Part shown: one piece after another, positions 47,046-59,198 of the stretch | Layout: each line of letters opens with the position of its first letter | Position numbering within the stretch: the stretch's first letter is position 1 | Source: Labia minor | Taxonomy: Eukaryota > Arthropoda > Insecta > Dermaptera > Spongiphoridae | Length of the DNA stretch: 64,000 bases | NCBI GenBank assembly: GCA_963082975.1 | Contig: OY720349.1 | Coordinates: forward strand, 48,341,962 to 48,405,961 | Direction: 5' to 3' | Notes under the pieces: model-generated | What the model saw: only the letters and a program-made list of their open reading frames with translations | What the model was told of the DNA's origin: nothing | Databases searched by the model: none | Program-made: the position numbers and the translations under genes

Positions 47046-47298
47046 TTAACACACTATGAGCGGGGCGGGTATTTGTACCCGTTGCGGGGACTGCCACTTA
47101 TAAGCGGGGCGGGTATTTATACCCGTTGCCACTTATATGAGGGATATATATTAGTTATCGTTTAAAATAAGTAATTTTAAGTGACACAAGGGAAAATATA
47201 TATTATATAAGTGGCAACGGGTATAAATACCAGCCCCGCTTATAAGTGGCACATTCCCCGCAACGGGTACAAATACCCGCCCGCTTATAGTGTGTTAA
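47046..47298. mobile_element. Palindromic MITE with TTAA target duplication, copy 2
   Basis: Element 47050-47294 (245 bp) between TTAA repeats is nearly identical to copy 1 at 8693-8935. The left arm and centre are unchanged over about 180 bp, and a few changes cluster in the right arm. Such closeness means recent movement or conversion. Confidence 0.85.
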
Positions 47299-47819
47299 TA
47301 GACTAAATATAAAGTGAGTAACTGGGATCTTTCCTTTATTAATTCAATTAAAATACTGAGATTTTTTTATTAATTGCAAAATTCCGAACAAAATCATCAT
47401 TAAATTGTTGTTAAAATTATTTTTTATCGTGTTCACCATCTATAGTTATACTCAATATATTTATATTCAATATATTTGTAGAAATATTATGGAAAATTAT
47501 TAATATCTAATTAAATTATATAGTATAATCATAAAATCTGGAATACTTTATGAGTTATAAAGTGTGAGTAAGAGGATACATGCAAATGGAGTGAAGTTAG
47601 GTAAAAAGCTAAGTATTTATAATTAAATTAATGAGTTTGCTTGGAAGGTGTTAATGGTCTCAGTAGTTTTAGCTTCTAAAACAATAATTAAAACAACAAT
47701 AATTGTTGTTAAGTTTCGCTCCATTACCTGAACCAAGATAAACCATCTAACAAAACGAAACTGAGAGAATGGGGTCTCTAATGTTAAATCGTTTATTTAA
47801 TTGTTTATAATTGTAATTG
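47299..47819. other. AT-rich spacer
   Basis: AT-rich; nothing recognised. Confidence 0.45.
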
Positions 47820-48205
47820 AATAAATAAATAGATTGGTCTCCGGGGGGATCGTTTGCTGCGTTTGTTGTTTATTGGCCAGTTTGTTCCAAGTCAATTGAC
47901 CGAGTGAGGAGGCACTCAGCCGATATCTTTATCTGGATATCGCGAGCCAATATATTTCACTCCAAAGGGTGGCCGTGTTTTGTTTAGTTTTGGCCGGAGG
48001 GCCTTTAATTGCATTCCGTTGCTTTGTTCCAAAGGGCCGAAAAGCTCCATCAGTATTCGATATTGGTTGGGTAGTCGATCGGCATTTCGTACCTGAGGAG
48101 CCAATCGTTCGGCACCCAATGGAATTGCAACTCTGCGCCAATTTCCAATCCTGGACCCATGGAAAGGAAAACTTTCAAAGGAATCCAAATCGAATGAGTG
48201 ATTAA
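47820..48205. other. GC-elevated unique island rich in CCAAT words
   Basis: Near-balanced composition with sharp edges. CCAAT or its near forms occur at least five times on the plus strand between 47945 and 48150 (AGCCAATAT, AGCCAATCG, CCCAATGG, GCCAATTTCCAATCC). Frames of 115 codons (minus, 47916-48263), 70 codons (minus) and 78 codons (plus) overlap with no motif, so protein coding is doubtful. Candidate promoter or enhancer. Confidence 0.35.
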
Positions 48206-48463
48206 TTTTCAACCGTTCGGAAAATAGAAAAGATTTCAATTCTTGAGAGATTTTTTTTAACAATAAAGAAAGGGTAAAAGATGATCTTGAATAAAAGTTC
48301 TAGTATTAATATATATAGAAATATATTTGGTATGTGATTCGTATGTAAACAAGAGAATTTTGAATTTGTATTAAAGAATTATTTCTTCTTTCTGATTAAG
48401 ATGAATGGAACTTGTGATCCTCAATAATACTTAAATAAATATATAATATATATACAATTTTTT

Positions 48464-48997
48464 ACCGACCGACGATAGTAAGGGAGGTATTGTTTTCACA
48501 CTAAATTTCACATGTGGAGATTTTTACATATCTCCACGAATCATGCATTTTCTAAACAGAAAAAAGTATTTTTAGCATGATGACTGTCCGTCCGTCTGTC
48601 CGTCTGTCCGTCCGTATAGATGTGTACAGCCTGAACGGCTCAACCGATTTTGATGAAATTTGGTATATTTACTTAATGCATCAGTGGGATGAATTGATCA
48701 ACTTTTGGTGCAATTCCGGAAACCGGAAGTGGTAGTATTAGCGATCGACGATAGGAAGGAAAGGGTTATTTTCACACCAAAGGAGATTTTTTTATATATC
48801 CAGCCATTCATGACGTCACAGTCTGGTCTTACATATATATTATAAATAAAATAAAATTAAAAATATTTATGTTATATCCATATCTGTTTTTTATTACATT
48901 AATAGATATATTAAAATTATTTGAAATTGTTTCTGTAGCTGGAAATTAATTTATTTCAAACAGTCGGTCGGTTCGGACCTGGCCACAGGTCAACTTA
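48464..48997 (+). mobile_element. HINE-like family A, copy A7 with internal deletion
   Basis: Both termini are kept, but the middle is deleted between TTTTTTTATATAT and CCAGCCATTC (join near 48800), which removes one of the paired palindromes. Microsatellite of about eight GTCY units (48583-48617). Confidence 0.87.
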
Positions 48998-49029
48998 TTT
49001 TATAGTGAGTTAGGGGAAACAATTTCTAT

Positions 49030-49120
49030 AATTTCAAAAAAAATCCTTAGCAGGATAAAATCTCTCCAAAATATATATCTCTTATATATATATAATTTTT
49101 GGTAGTATAATAAGGTATAG
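49030..49120 (+). repeat. Family D tail fragment
   Basis: Only the end of family D is present: a run of A, ATCCTTAG, a TA stretch and then GGTAGTATAATAAGGTATAG, a changed version of the conserved tail. Confidence 0.4.
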
Positions 49121-50253
49121 TATATAATAATATAAGTTTAGAATAGCATCAAAAATAAAAAGGAATAGGTATATAAGTTTTTCAAATAAGCAATAATTTT
49201 TAAAATTAAAATAAAAAGAAAATTGATTTAAATAAATTAAATTTTCAATATATTTTAATCGAGAACAATATTTAAAAATAAATTAATAAAGGAACATAAG
49301 TATAATTTTGAAGATTTATTTATTTAAAGATAAACGTAATTTTGAATATATAATAGGAAAGGGCGTCCGTCAATCTGCGAATGCCACTGTCTGTCTGTCA
49401 TTCCACTTGCAGGAACTTAGATGTTAGTTAAGAATTATGAACCCGAGATATGAATACAAATACACGATGCGCGTATGTTATTACTCCCTCGCTCGCTCAA
49501 AGGGTTAACATGTGATAAAATAAAATAAATAGGTTAACATCCTTTTTGCCCTCGGCTTTTCTTGCAAAAAGAGAGAGAGAGAGAGAGGGAAAACGGGAAG
49601 AACATTTTCATTTAAATAAATGCCTTCTTATATATCTAAATAAGCAAAAGGATAAGTAAAAAAAAGAGGCAACAGGAGCGCATCTCCTTTCGTGATTAGA
49701 TAAGGACCAGGAAAGTAGAAAGGAGGAGATCGAATATTTTTGCAGGTCAAAGGATTGGAATTCAACGGATTTGCATTTTTTTAATAAAAAATAAAACACA
49801 TACACATACACAAAGTAAATACTAAGAGAGAAGAAAAGGAAGGGGGTTATCAAACCTTTCATCTCCATCAAATACCAAAAACACTTCAAATCTAATTTTC
49901 TTCTATTAGTCAAATAAAATAAGTGAATTAAATTAAATTGTGTAATAACATTTTTCAATTGTCATAACAAACTACACCTACCCGTAGTTTAAATATTAAA
50001 AAATTCTCAAAAAAATAAACTTAAAAATATTTCTAATGTAATGTATACCATATATTTAAAATTTATTTTATTTTTCATTGGTAACATTTATTAAATTTTA
50101 CTTTGACAAGCGGGAAAATGTATTCTTTTGAAATATACTGGATAGACACTTTTCTTGAAAAGTATGTGAATAAAAAATATTAATTTATAAATATTTAGAA
50201 GGAATAAATAAATTAACCTCTGTAACTGTGTTATCATGTTTGAAATCTTTTTT
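49121..50253. other. Spacer with GC-elevated patches
   Basis: Slightly GC-richer DNA at 49355-49560 and 49560-49880, with a (GA)n run at 49571-49588. A 116-codon minus-strand frame (49608-49958) is basic and hydrophobic without motifs. No gene is recognised. Confidence 0.35.
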
Positions 50254-50837
50254 ACTATCTCGTAAGAGAGTATTGCGATCACGAAAATTTTCGATGTTGA
50301 GATTTTGATGTTTTTATACGTTTTAAAGGTTCCTGAATCATTTTCACTAAGGTTGAGAAAAATGTCTGTGTGTGTGTGTATGTATGTAACCAAGATTACG
50401 CAAAAACGGTTTGAGCTAGAATGATGAAATTTGGTACATGAGCATTATTCAAAATTTGTAGTTTTCTATCAACTTTTGAGAAATGTAGCTCAACCGGAAG
50501 AGGGTCATTACCTACAACGTTTTGATTTTTTTTCCTCTAAAGTGACTGTAAAAATAAAGATATATGTTTGATAGTTTTTCACATGATTAAAAATTGTATT
50601 AAACTGTTATATATAAAATTTCAGCTTGATTGAATCGCTAAAAGTACCAGAATTAATTTTTTATCACTGCAAATCACGCGCCAACACATGACGTGGTGCC
50701 ATCAACAAAGAGCCAAACATGCGCATTATTTATTAATTTTAATTTATAATTTAATTAATTAAATTTAATTTAAATATAATATATGTTATATAATCCAAAT
50801 CAAATTTGCGAGATAGTCGAGTGGAGACACTCCAGCT
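50254..50837 (+). mobile_element. HINE-like family B, copy B3 (full length)
   Basis: Very close to copy B2 across its length. The 5' hairpin has a few changes (ACTATCTCGTAAGAGAGT). The subterminal GCGAGATAGT and 3' hairpin are intact, and it ends CCAGC before a T. The microsatellite is TG plus TATG (50365-50387). Confidence 0.85.
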
Positions 50838-53809
50838 AATTTTACATAACCTTTATATATTGTATATGAACAAGCAACTTTAATATATTATTTATATAAA
50901 TACCTATCTATATAGATATTTTATTTATTGTTATTAAACATTTTTATATACGAGTTAGTTTTCTTGCATCCCTTACTGCTAGTCTCACCGGAATCGCGTA
51001 AATCAGACTGCCCAAAAGAAGAAAAAATTAATTAACAAATAGATTTATTTTTAAAAAATCTTGTTTGATAAAAAGTCTTCGGCAAATATTTACATTTTCT
51101 CCAAAAGCACAGATAAAAGAAAAATAATATTTTTTTTGTTATATTCTTTTAAAATTTAATATTCTTGATTAAACATCCTCTTTAAGTAATTTTTTTATCT
51201 AAAAAAAAAGTGTTGTGGTGGGAGATGGTAAAGAAGTGGAGAATAGTAAAAAAAGTGGTGTCAAAGGAAAAAAATGGGGTTGGATATTATTAAAGTAAAA
51301 AGTCTGTTACAATAAAGGGGAAAGACCCCGGAAAAAGGGAGAGTCAACCGAAAAACAAAGATTTTCAAAATTATGTTTATTATATTTACTCTTCTTTATT
51401 CTATCCCTTCGTCATGGTTCTTTCACCCTTTCACTCTTCAAGTTTTATTTATTTAATCCAGCGAAATTACTGTTATCTAAATATTATAAGAAAAATATAT
51501 AAATATTTTAATAAAATATGACGAAGAATTCATCATAAAAGCACAACGATTGAAATACAAAAAAAAATTTAATTCTTATTAAAATGTTTAGTAACAAGAA
51601 TAAAACTTTTTACTCCTTTATCAAATTTTATGCATTTTCTTACATATTATTTAAACTAAATTATTTTCATGAAATATAATTAGTTAAATATGACATAAAA
51701 ATATATTGAATAATTTAAATATACTAGTATATTCTAAAATAATTGCCAAAAAGGTTTCTACTCTAGTAAAAGAATTCTCATTAAAATTAAATCCCATCCA
51801 GAGTGGTTAAAAAAACACAACAAAAGGCGGAAAATAGTTTCCAAATTGATCAATCAAGCGAAGAATGTTTAGATATAAAGGTCTAGGAATTGCGTATCGG
51901 AGAATCAATCAAAATAAAAATGAAAAAAATTATAAAAATCTTTTGTGTTCTCAAAGAATCAAGTGATTGGCGATTGAAAAGAAGAAGACGAGTTGAGCAT
52001 GGGAAGGGAATGAGAGTTTTTTTGATTCAAGTTACTAAAGAAAATTTATAAAAAAAACTAAGAAAAATTATATTAAGATACCATGATTATGTCCATTGAG
52101 TTTTGTAGATGATGATTCATACCTGTAAAAAAAAAAGTAAAATAAATTAATAAATTATAATTAAATATGTAATCAGTTAAAAAATTAATTAACCCATCTT
52201 ATATTTAATGTTATTTAATATTTTACAGTTAAATCAAAGAAAATATATTTTAATAAAAATAAATTGATTTATCATTAATTATATTAAACGTATTTTTTAA
52301 TAAATTATTGAGCATTATAAAACGTATGTATAACCCTATTTACCTCGACTATAAAATACAAAAAAAATGTATTGTCAATGGTTCTTTTTCTGACAAGTCT
52401 GATAAATAAAATCGTTAATGGAATTTAATTAAAATCGAGTCTACGATTTTTTTTTTTTAATATTTGTCTTTATTTGACATTTCAACTAAATGACAGTCAC
52501 TTCAACTTCTTCAAAGGTTATAAAATTTGAGTAAAGTAAATAAACCTTTTTTTTTCATTTCAATACACAAACAGAAATATTTATTTATTTATTTTGTTGA
52601 AAAATAAAATATTATCGAGTCCATTAAATAAAAGTTAAAGAATATTATCTCTCAGCTCAATAAACCATTAATTGAAGTGATATGATTTGACAATAAAAAG
52701 ACTCAATCACTGTTGGAAGTTCATTTAAACGTTAAAGCAGATACATATGTATGTATAATATACATATGTAGTTATTTCATGGCAAGGTGATGATAAACAA
52801 AATAATTATTATAAATTTATTAAAATTTAAGAATATAGAACAATCAAAAAGTTATAAAATTAAAGAAAGATTAAATTAAGATTTTAAATCCTTAGAAACC
52901 TATTTTCAAATAAATTCATTTGTGCATTTATTTAAAATTTGGTATTAAAATATTCTATAAACAAAATATATTTATTTTATACATATATATTCAAATCGTT
53001 TCCAAGAATTAGAATTCAAAATTTAAATTTCCTTCCATCAAACAACATTGTTGACCTTTTGCTGAACCATTCATTAAAACATTGGATTAATTGACACAAT
53101 TTTTAAAATTGCATATTATTTATATGGATTGTATATTTAAACTATTTTAAACCACTAAAATATATAAAAAATTGTGAAACTGTAAATTATAATACATATT
53201 TTTGACTATAGTCATTACATGGATTTAAATCCCAAAGGATTGTGCTGTTTTAAAAACGACTAAGTATAAAAATAGAATAAGTAAAATGGAAAAAAAAAAA
53301 TTTATAACATGAGTTAATTAATTTATTTTCTGTTTATAATTCATAGAACATATGAAATCAAAATATTAATATGAATTAAATAGAGAGCAGAATGATAAAA
53401 AGGGGGAAAAATCTCAAGAGACTTTCTTGATTAACCCAATGAAAACAAACAAAAAAGTATTAAAAAAAAAATCATAAAAATCCCCTTTGATGATGTTTTG
53501 ATAAATTAATAAAACTTTTTAAATCTTGTTTATTGCCACGAAATTCATTCTTTTCTGAATTTCTTTTTAATGGTTTCCTTTTAATTAATTTCTTGCTTTT
53601 TTTATTTTATTTCATTATTTTTATTTTTTAATAACAAATATCTATTCTTTCTTTCACTAATCTTTCTATTAAGTTTGTAAATTCAAAAATTTAAAAGAAG
53701 TGGAAAAAATTAGTCATTTGTATAAATTATTTAAATAAATAAATTCTTAACATTATGAATGGACTGAGTAATTAATACTTTTCATAAAGGATGAGAGTAA
53801 CACTTTTAG
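50838..53809. other. Long AT-rich spacer
   Basis: Nearly 3 kb of AT-rich DNA with homopolymers and a TACATATGTA-type palindrome pair at 52741-52771. Slight enrichment near 51200-51430. No gene or known repeat is recognised. Confidence 0.5.
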
Positions 53810-54010
53810 TAAATGTATCGAAGCGACAAGTGAAAATTAAAATCACAAGCCGAGGGCCGTATTTATAATGAGCTCAAAGATAAAATCACTCGGCTCTCCA
53901 AAATGGTACGTGCGCTGCTGCGAGGTGCTTTTATGGCTCTGTCATTCGCTTTGTTTAATTCCATTTGAATATCCACGTCAGATTAACAATTTGCCAAACG
54001 CCAGTGAAAG
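53810..54010. other. GC-elevated unique island (enhancer-like)
   Basis: A compact block with CGAGGGCCGTATTTATAATG, then TGCTTTTATGGCTCTGTCATT and TTTGAATATCCACGTCAGATTAACAATTTG split by short spacers. TTTATGG and TTTATAA resemble posterior Hox or Cdx binding sites. A poly-A tract of about 25 bases follows at 54032-54056. Function inferred only. Confidence 0.35.
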
Positions 54011-55541
54011 AAATTAAGTAAAAAAATTAACAAAAAAAAAAAAAAAAAAAAAAAAATCATCCAAGTTGATTGTAAAATTGAAATTAATATCCAACATCAA
54101 ACAAATTGCTATATTGTGTGGGTTAACCCTGACAATTTACAACGGCCATTTTCAACATATAATATTTTGACACTCGGCAAAATTGTTTTGTCATGTTTAT
54201 ATTTAGAGATAATTTACTAAATAATAATTTAGCAAATAAACCATTCTGATTTAAAAAGAATAATTATAATCAAATGATAATAGCTAATTTGAAAACACAT
54301 TAATTGGAGAAAAATAATATAATCATAGAGAAAATTTATTTCTAACACAAAGAATATATTATCAATATACTCGTCAAATAATCATCATATCATTTTGTAA
54401 ATATTTAATATAAATATTCTTAAAAATCTCTGTAGTTAGTCAAATGAGGAATAAAATATTTACGAAGGATTTGTGTGGTAAGCCACCCTTTAAAGAATAC
54501 ATTAATGTTAATTAACTTTTATGATTCCGATTGAAGTTGATTCGTAAAACAACCAATTTATATAAAAATTAAAAATTACAAAAAGAAATAATAAATAAAA
54601 TAAAATATCATTTTCTTTATGTAAATTTAATAATAAGTTTTCATTTAAATTAAAAATTAAATATGGAAAATTTTATTAATTTATAAATTCCTGATGATTT
54701 ATTCATTTTCTTTAATTTTCTTCCGTTATTATTTAAATGCATTAAAATGGATGTTTTTTTAATTATCAAAATTAGAATATACATAAAACTTCGTTAAAAA
54801 ATTTACTGTGATATCACGAATAATTGGATACGCCTGGTTTAAGTCAGATTTGACTTGACAGCAATAAAGATCATTCAGATGGAGGTAAAATGAAAGCGGG
54901 GCAGAGTATTATTAGCTGTTTGGTCAGCACAGTTCAGTTAAAAGATAGGACATAAAAAGAGGGTTGCTAAACGGATCCTGCTAAGTTGACAGATGCAAGT
55001 TTTTTTATAGACATCATTTGTTGAAAAATTCCATAAACCTCAAATCATTTATTTTAAAACATTGCCTAGATCACATGAGGTTATTTACCAAATTGGTTTA
55101 GCAGTTTTCATGATTTTGGACCAAAATTATACCTTTATTGCCTATTTTAATTTTAAATAGATTATTTAGATCAGTGATTCACTAAGAGAACGATTCAGTT
55201 TAGAATGATATATCACAGAGAGTCACAGAAAATCATATTCTAAAAGAAAGGGCATGGATTTTTTAAACCGGCTTTTTTAAGTCACTAAGAAAATAAAATA
55301 TTCATGAACCAAATTAAACGATCTACATTTTTCATTCAGCTCCAGGCTGATAAAGGGGTAATTTAAGATTATTATATATTGAGGTATACAAATTTATATT
55401 TGCGTATGTGTAATTGCGATTAAAACAAAAAATGATAAATATTTCCTTTAATGATGAAATAATAAATTTGAAATTTTAATCATTTGAAAAACAAGAATAG
55501 AATGGTTTTTTTTTCATATATTTCTTAAGATACTCATTTTT
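54011..55541. other. AT-rich spacer with small patch
   Basis: Poly-A at 54032-54056, then AT-rich DNA. A slightly richer block at 54820-55000 has no frame. Confidence 0.45.
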
Positions 55542-56105
55542 ACAGAGATAGTATTGCAATCACAAAAATTTTCGATGTCGAGATTTTGATGTTTTTATAC
55601 ATTATGAAGGTTCCTGAATCATTTTCACTGAGGTTAAGAAAAACGTCTGTTTGTGTGTGTGTGTATTTAGACAAGATTACGCAAAAACTGTTTGAGCTAG
55701 AATCATGAAATTTGGTATACGGACATTATTGAAAATTTGTAGTTTTCCATCAACTTTTGAGAAATGTAGCTCAACGTGAGTGGGTCATTACCTACCACGT
55801 TTTGATTTTTTTCCTCTAAAGTGAAGTAAAATAAAGATATATGTTTTTCACATGATTAAAAATTGTATAAAACTGCTATATATAGGATTTCAGCTTGATT
55901 GAATCGCTGAAAGTACCAGAATTAATTTTTTAACACTGCAAATCTCACGCGCCAACACGTGACGTGGGGCCATCAACAAAGAGCCATTTAATAAATATTA
56001 TTTATTAATTTTAATTTATAATTAATTTAATTTAATTTTAAATATAATATATGTTAATTAATCCAATTCAAATTTGGGAGATAGTCGAGTGGAGACACTC
56101 CAGAT
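55542..56105 (+). mobile_element. HINE-like family B, copy B4 (5' terminus damaged)
   Basis: Lacks the first arm of the 5' hairpin (starts ACAGAGATAGT), and the subterminal repeat is changed to GGGAGATAGT. It ends CCAGA before a T. It has several small deletions and is more diverged than B2 and B3, so it is probably older. Confidence 0.8.
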
Positions 56106-56819
56106 TTTTACTTTAAATTACATATTATGTTAAGTGATATTGAAACTCAAATATCAAATGATTAAAAACAATCTTCTTACCATTATAAAAATATTTTTTA
56201 GAATTCATTACCATAGCAAGAACTCAAAAGCTTGAAATAACATTAAATAAGTTTGAAAGGAAATGTCAAAGAAAGTTGAAGTTGGTGTGAGTTTTATTTT
56301 GATCTTGTAAAATTAAATGTTTTTTATAAGTATGTATTTGTCGATTTAAAATTAAAAAAAAAAAAAATCAAATAAAAAATTTTACATTTTATTTAAAATA
56401 TTCGTGAAAGTTGAATTTGTTATTTTTTTTTTATGTGAATCTACTCTCTTTGAAATCTTTCGTAAATAAATCATATAGTGAAAATTAAAACAGAAATTAT
56501 ATTATATAATCCAGTCGTTCATTTTAATTAACTTCAATTTTGGGAATAAATTTTGTTTTTCATTTCTAAATACCCTTCTCTCTTCATCAATGTGCCATTT
56601 GATATAAAAAAAAATTCGAAAAATTCATTTAATATTAATAAAAAAAAACAACCGCGAATAGAAAACAATCCTTTGATAAATGCCCTTCCCAGCGAGAGAA
56701 TGAATAAAAAAATACAAAAAAAAACAAAAACTGATCGATTTTTTTTACACACAAACCGCTACTAGAACAATTGAAAACAAATCAAGTTAACTAACAAATA
56801 AATTAAAAACAAATTGGAT
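56106..56819. other. AT-rich spacer
   Basis: AT-rich. Overlapping 70- and 72-codon frames on opposite strands at 56534-56765 look like noise. Confidence 0.45.
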
Positions 56820-57060
56820 GTAAAAACTGCAGGTGTCATTTGGAGGAAGGGAAGGTGTTAATGTCACATCCGGCGACCAAAAGAAGGAAGGCAATGATAA
56901 ACAAACGAAGCTTTAGAAAGAAGGGTTTTTTTTCATTTGAATGTCGATTGCGACTGGGTGGAACGTGACTTGACAACCACATAGTTCATCATTGTGCTGA
57001 ACCATATCATGAAATCGAAACGTCAATTTGAAAAATACTTAGCAGCCTGATTGAATTTTT
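56820..57060. other. GC-elevated island
   Basis: Moderate-GC block with CACATCCGGCGACC near 56865 and GACTGGGTGGAACGTGACTTG near 56950. No frame. Candidate non-coding element. Confidence 0.25.
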
Positions 57061-57192
57061 TAAGCATAGATTTAAGTGATAGATTTAAAAGTAAACTAAA
57101 GAATTTATTATGTTTAATTTTAAAAGGTTATTTTTTTAAATTTTAATTTTCTTAAAAAATTCATCCTCTTAAATTCTAAAACATATTAAAAA

Positions 57193-57693
57193 ATAAGTTG
57201 ACCTGTGGCCAGGTCCGAACCGACCGACGGTTTGAAGTAAATTAATTTCCAACTACAGAAATAATTTCAAATAATTTTAATATATCTATTAATGTAATAA
57301 AAAACAGATATGGATACATAAATAATAAATATAAACATTTTTAATTTTATTTTATTTATAATATATATGCAAGACCAGGCTGTGACGTCATGAATGGCTG
57401 GATGACGTCATATAATTTTAAATCAAGAAAAAACTAATAAATATGAATTTCCCGAGGATAAAACCAATACAAAGTGCATGATTTGTGGTGATATATAAAA
57501 AAATCTCCTTTGGTGTGAAAATAACCCTTCCCTTCCTATTGTCGATTGCTAATACTACCACTTCCGGTTTCCGGATTTGCACCAAAAGTTGATCAATTCA
57601 TCCCACTGATACATTAAGTAAATATACCAAATTTCATCAAAATCGGTTGAGCCGTTCAGGCTGTACACATCTATACGGACGGACAGACGGACG
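57193..57693 (-). mobile_element. HINE-like family A, copy A8 (5' truncated)
   Basis: The minus-strand copy keeps its 3' hairpin and subterminal repeat, but stops within the GTCY microsatellite at 57693, so the 5' module is lost. Paired palindromes at 57384 and 57404. Confidence 0.83.
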
Positions 57694-57841
57694 TTGAAAT
57701 TTATTAATTAAATTTATTTATTTTTTTAAATAATAGTCCTCTTATTGGTTCAAATAATTGTTGAAAATTTCAATCATTATTCACTTATCTTATTGATATT
57801 AAAATTTTTACCCTTTTTAAGTAATACAAATAAATGAAAAT

Positions 57842-58116
57842 AAGCTGGAGTGTCTCCACTCGACTATCTCGCAATTTGAATTGGATTAAATAACATAATA
57901 TATTATATTTAAATTAAATTTAATTAATTATAAATTATAAATAATAAATATTAAACCAGCGCATGATTGGCTTTTTATTGATGGCACCATGGCACGTGTT
58001 GGCGCCTGAGATTTGCAGTGATAAAAAATTAATTCTGGTACTTTCAGCGATTGAATCAAGCTGAAATTCTATATATAGCAGTTTTATACAATTATTAATC
58101 ATCAATCAAACGAGAT
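57842..58116 (-). mobile_element. HINE-like family B, copy B5 (internally deleted)
   Basis: On the minus strand the 3' end with the hairpin and subterminal repeat is intact (57842-57872). About 240 bp inward the copy jumps to a short remnant of the 5' end (CTATCTCG, complement of 58109-58116). It thus retains both ends but lacks the microsatellite and core. Confidence 0.7.
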
Positions 58117-58286
58117 AGGAAAAAGTAATATTATCATAAATAATCCCTTGACTTTATTCTTTTTTTAATAGTTAAAAAATTCTAGTTTTATATATATTAA
58201 TTGATATAAGTTGAATGAATCAATAGATTGTGGAAAAGACAACTTTTTTGTTGGGTCTTTGTTAGTCTAATCATGTTTTAATTCTT
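58117..58286. other. Spacer
   Basis: AT-rich, up to the assembly gap. Confidence 0.4.
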
Positions 58287-58486
58287 NNNNNNNNNNNNNN
58301 NNNNNNNNNNNNNNNNNNNNNNNNNNNNNNNNNNNNNNNNNNNNNNNNNNNNNNNNNNNNNNNNNNNNNNNNNNNNNNNNNNNNNNNNNNNNNNNNNNNN
58401 NNNNNNNNNNNNNNNNNNNNNNNNNNNNNNNNNNNNNNNNNNNNNNNNNNNNNNNNNNNNNNNNNNNNNNNNNNNNNNNNNNNNNN
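58287..58486. other. Assembly gap (200 N)
   Basis: Exactly 200 undetermined bases, so this is probably a gap of unknown true size. Confidence 0.99.
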
Positions 58487-59198
58487 ACTTTACCCAGTGA
58501 GAAAGGAGTATTTAAATTATAAACTATGATTTAGACGAGGCCAGGTGCATATGATGTTGTGGCCATCTTATTTATGACCATCAACCCCCTCCCTTCAGTA
58601 CTTTTTTCTCTCTCTATCTCTTTCTTTTTTTTTAGAATGCAGAGACCATTTCTTTTTAACAATAGTGGAAGAGATTTTAATCAAATTACATTTTTTGTAT
58701 ATATGAAAGATCAATGGGATTTATGATCCAAGAAAGGGAGGACAATGCATAGATAGAGTGATGATGATAAATGATAAATGCCAGATTAGAGAATTAATTT
58801 TTCTATTTTATTCCTTCTTTTATTTCTTTTCATTTAATTTTAACGTTATACATAATAAAATACTGAGAGAGAAAATAAATGCATACGACAATAGAAATAA
58901 AAAAATATTAAAAAAAATAAAACTCAAAAAAAAAAAAAAAAAAGAAAAATGAATGCCAGCATCACACAACTTATCACTCTACTTTTCGTATATTTTTGGT
59001 TATTTTCTTCTGATGTTAATTATTAATTTCGTTTATATATAATATATTATATATTTATGCATTTTTGTATTTTACTATTGACATTATCTAAATTATAAAA
59101 AAAAATTGAAGATATTTACAGGAAGCTAGTTTTGATATTTTATTATTATAAAATGAATAAAATTAATTTTTATTTAGCATTACTGAAACCATTTTATA
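58487..59198. other. Spacer
   Basis: A richer block lies at 58490-58660, then AT-rich DNA with an A run at 58926-58943. A 64-codon frame at 58758-58952 ends in poly-lysine from that A run and is not a gene. Confidence 0.4.

Noticed and set aside
47916..48263. 115-codon minus-strand frame as a gene
   Set aside because: Overlapping open frames occur on both strands in a GC-elevated block, with no recognised domain.
49608..49958. 116-codon minus-strand frame
   Set aside because: Low-complexity, basic-hydrophobic product of AG-rich DNA; no domain.
58287..58486. Possible repeat boundary at the N run
   Set aside because: Exactly 200 N is a placeholder gap; nothing can be read in it.
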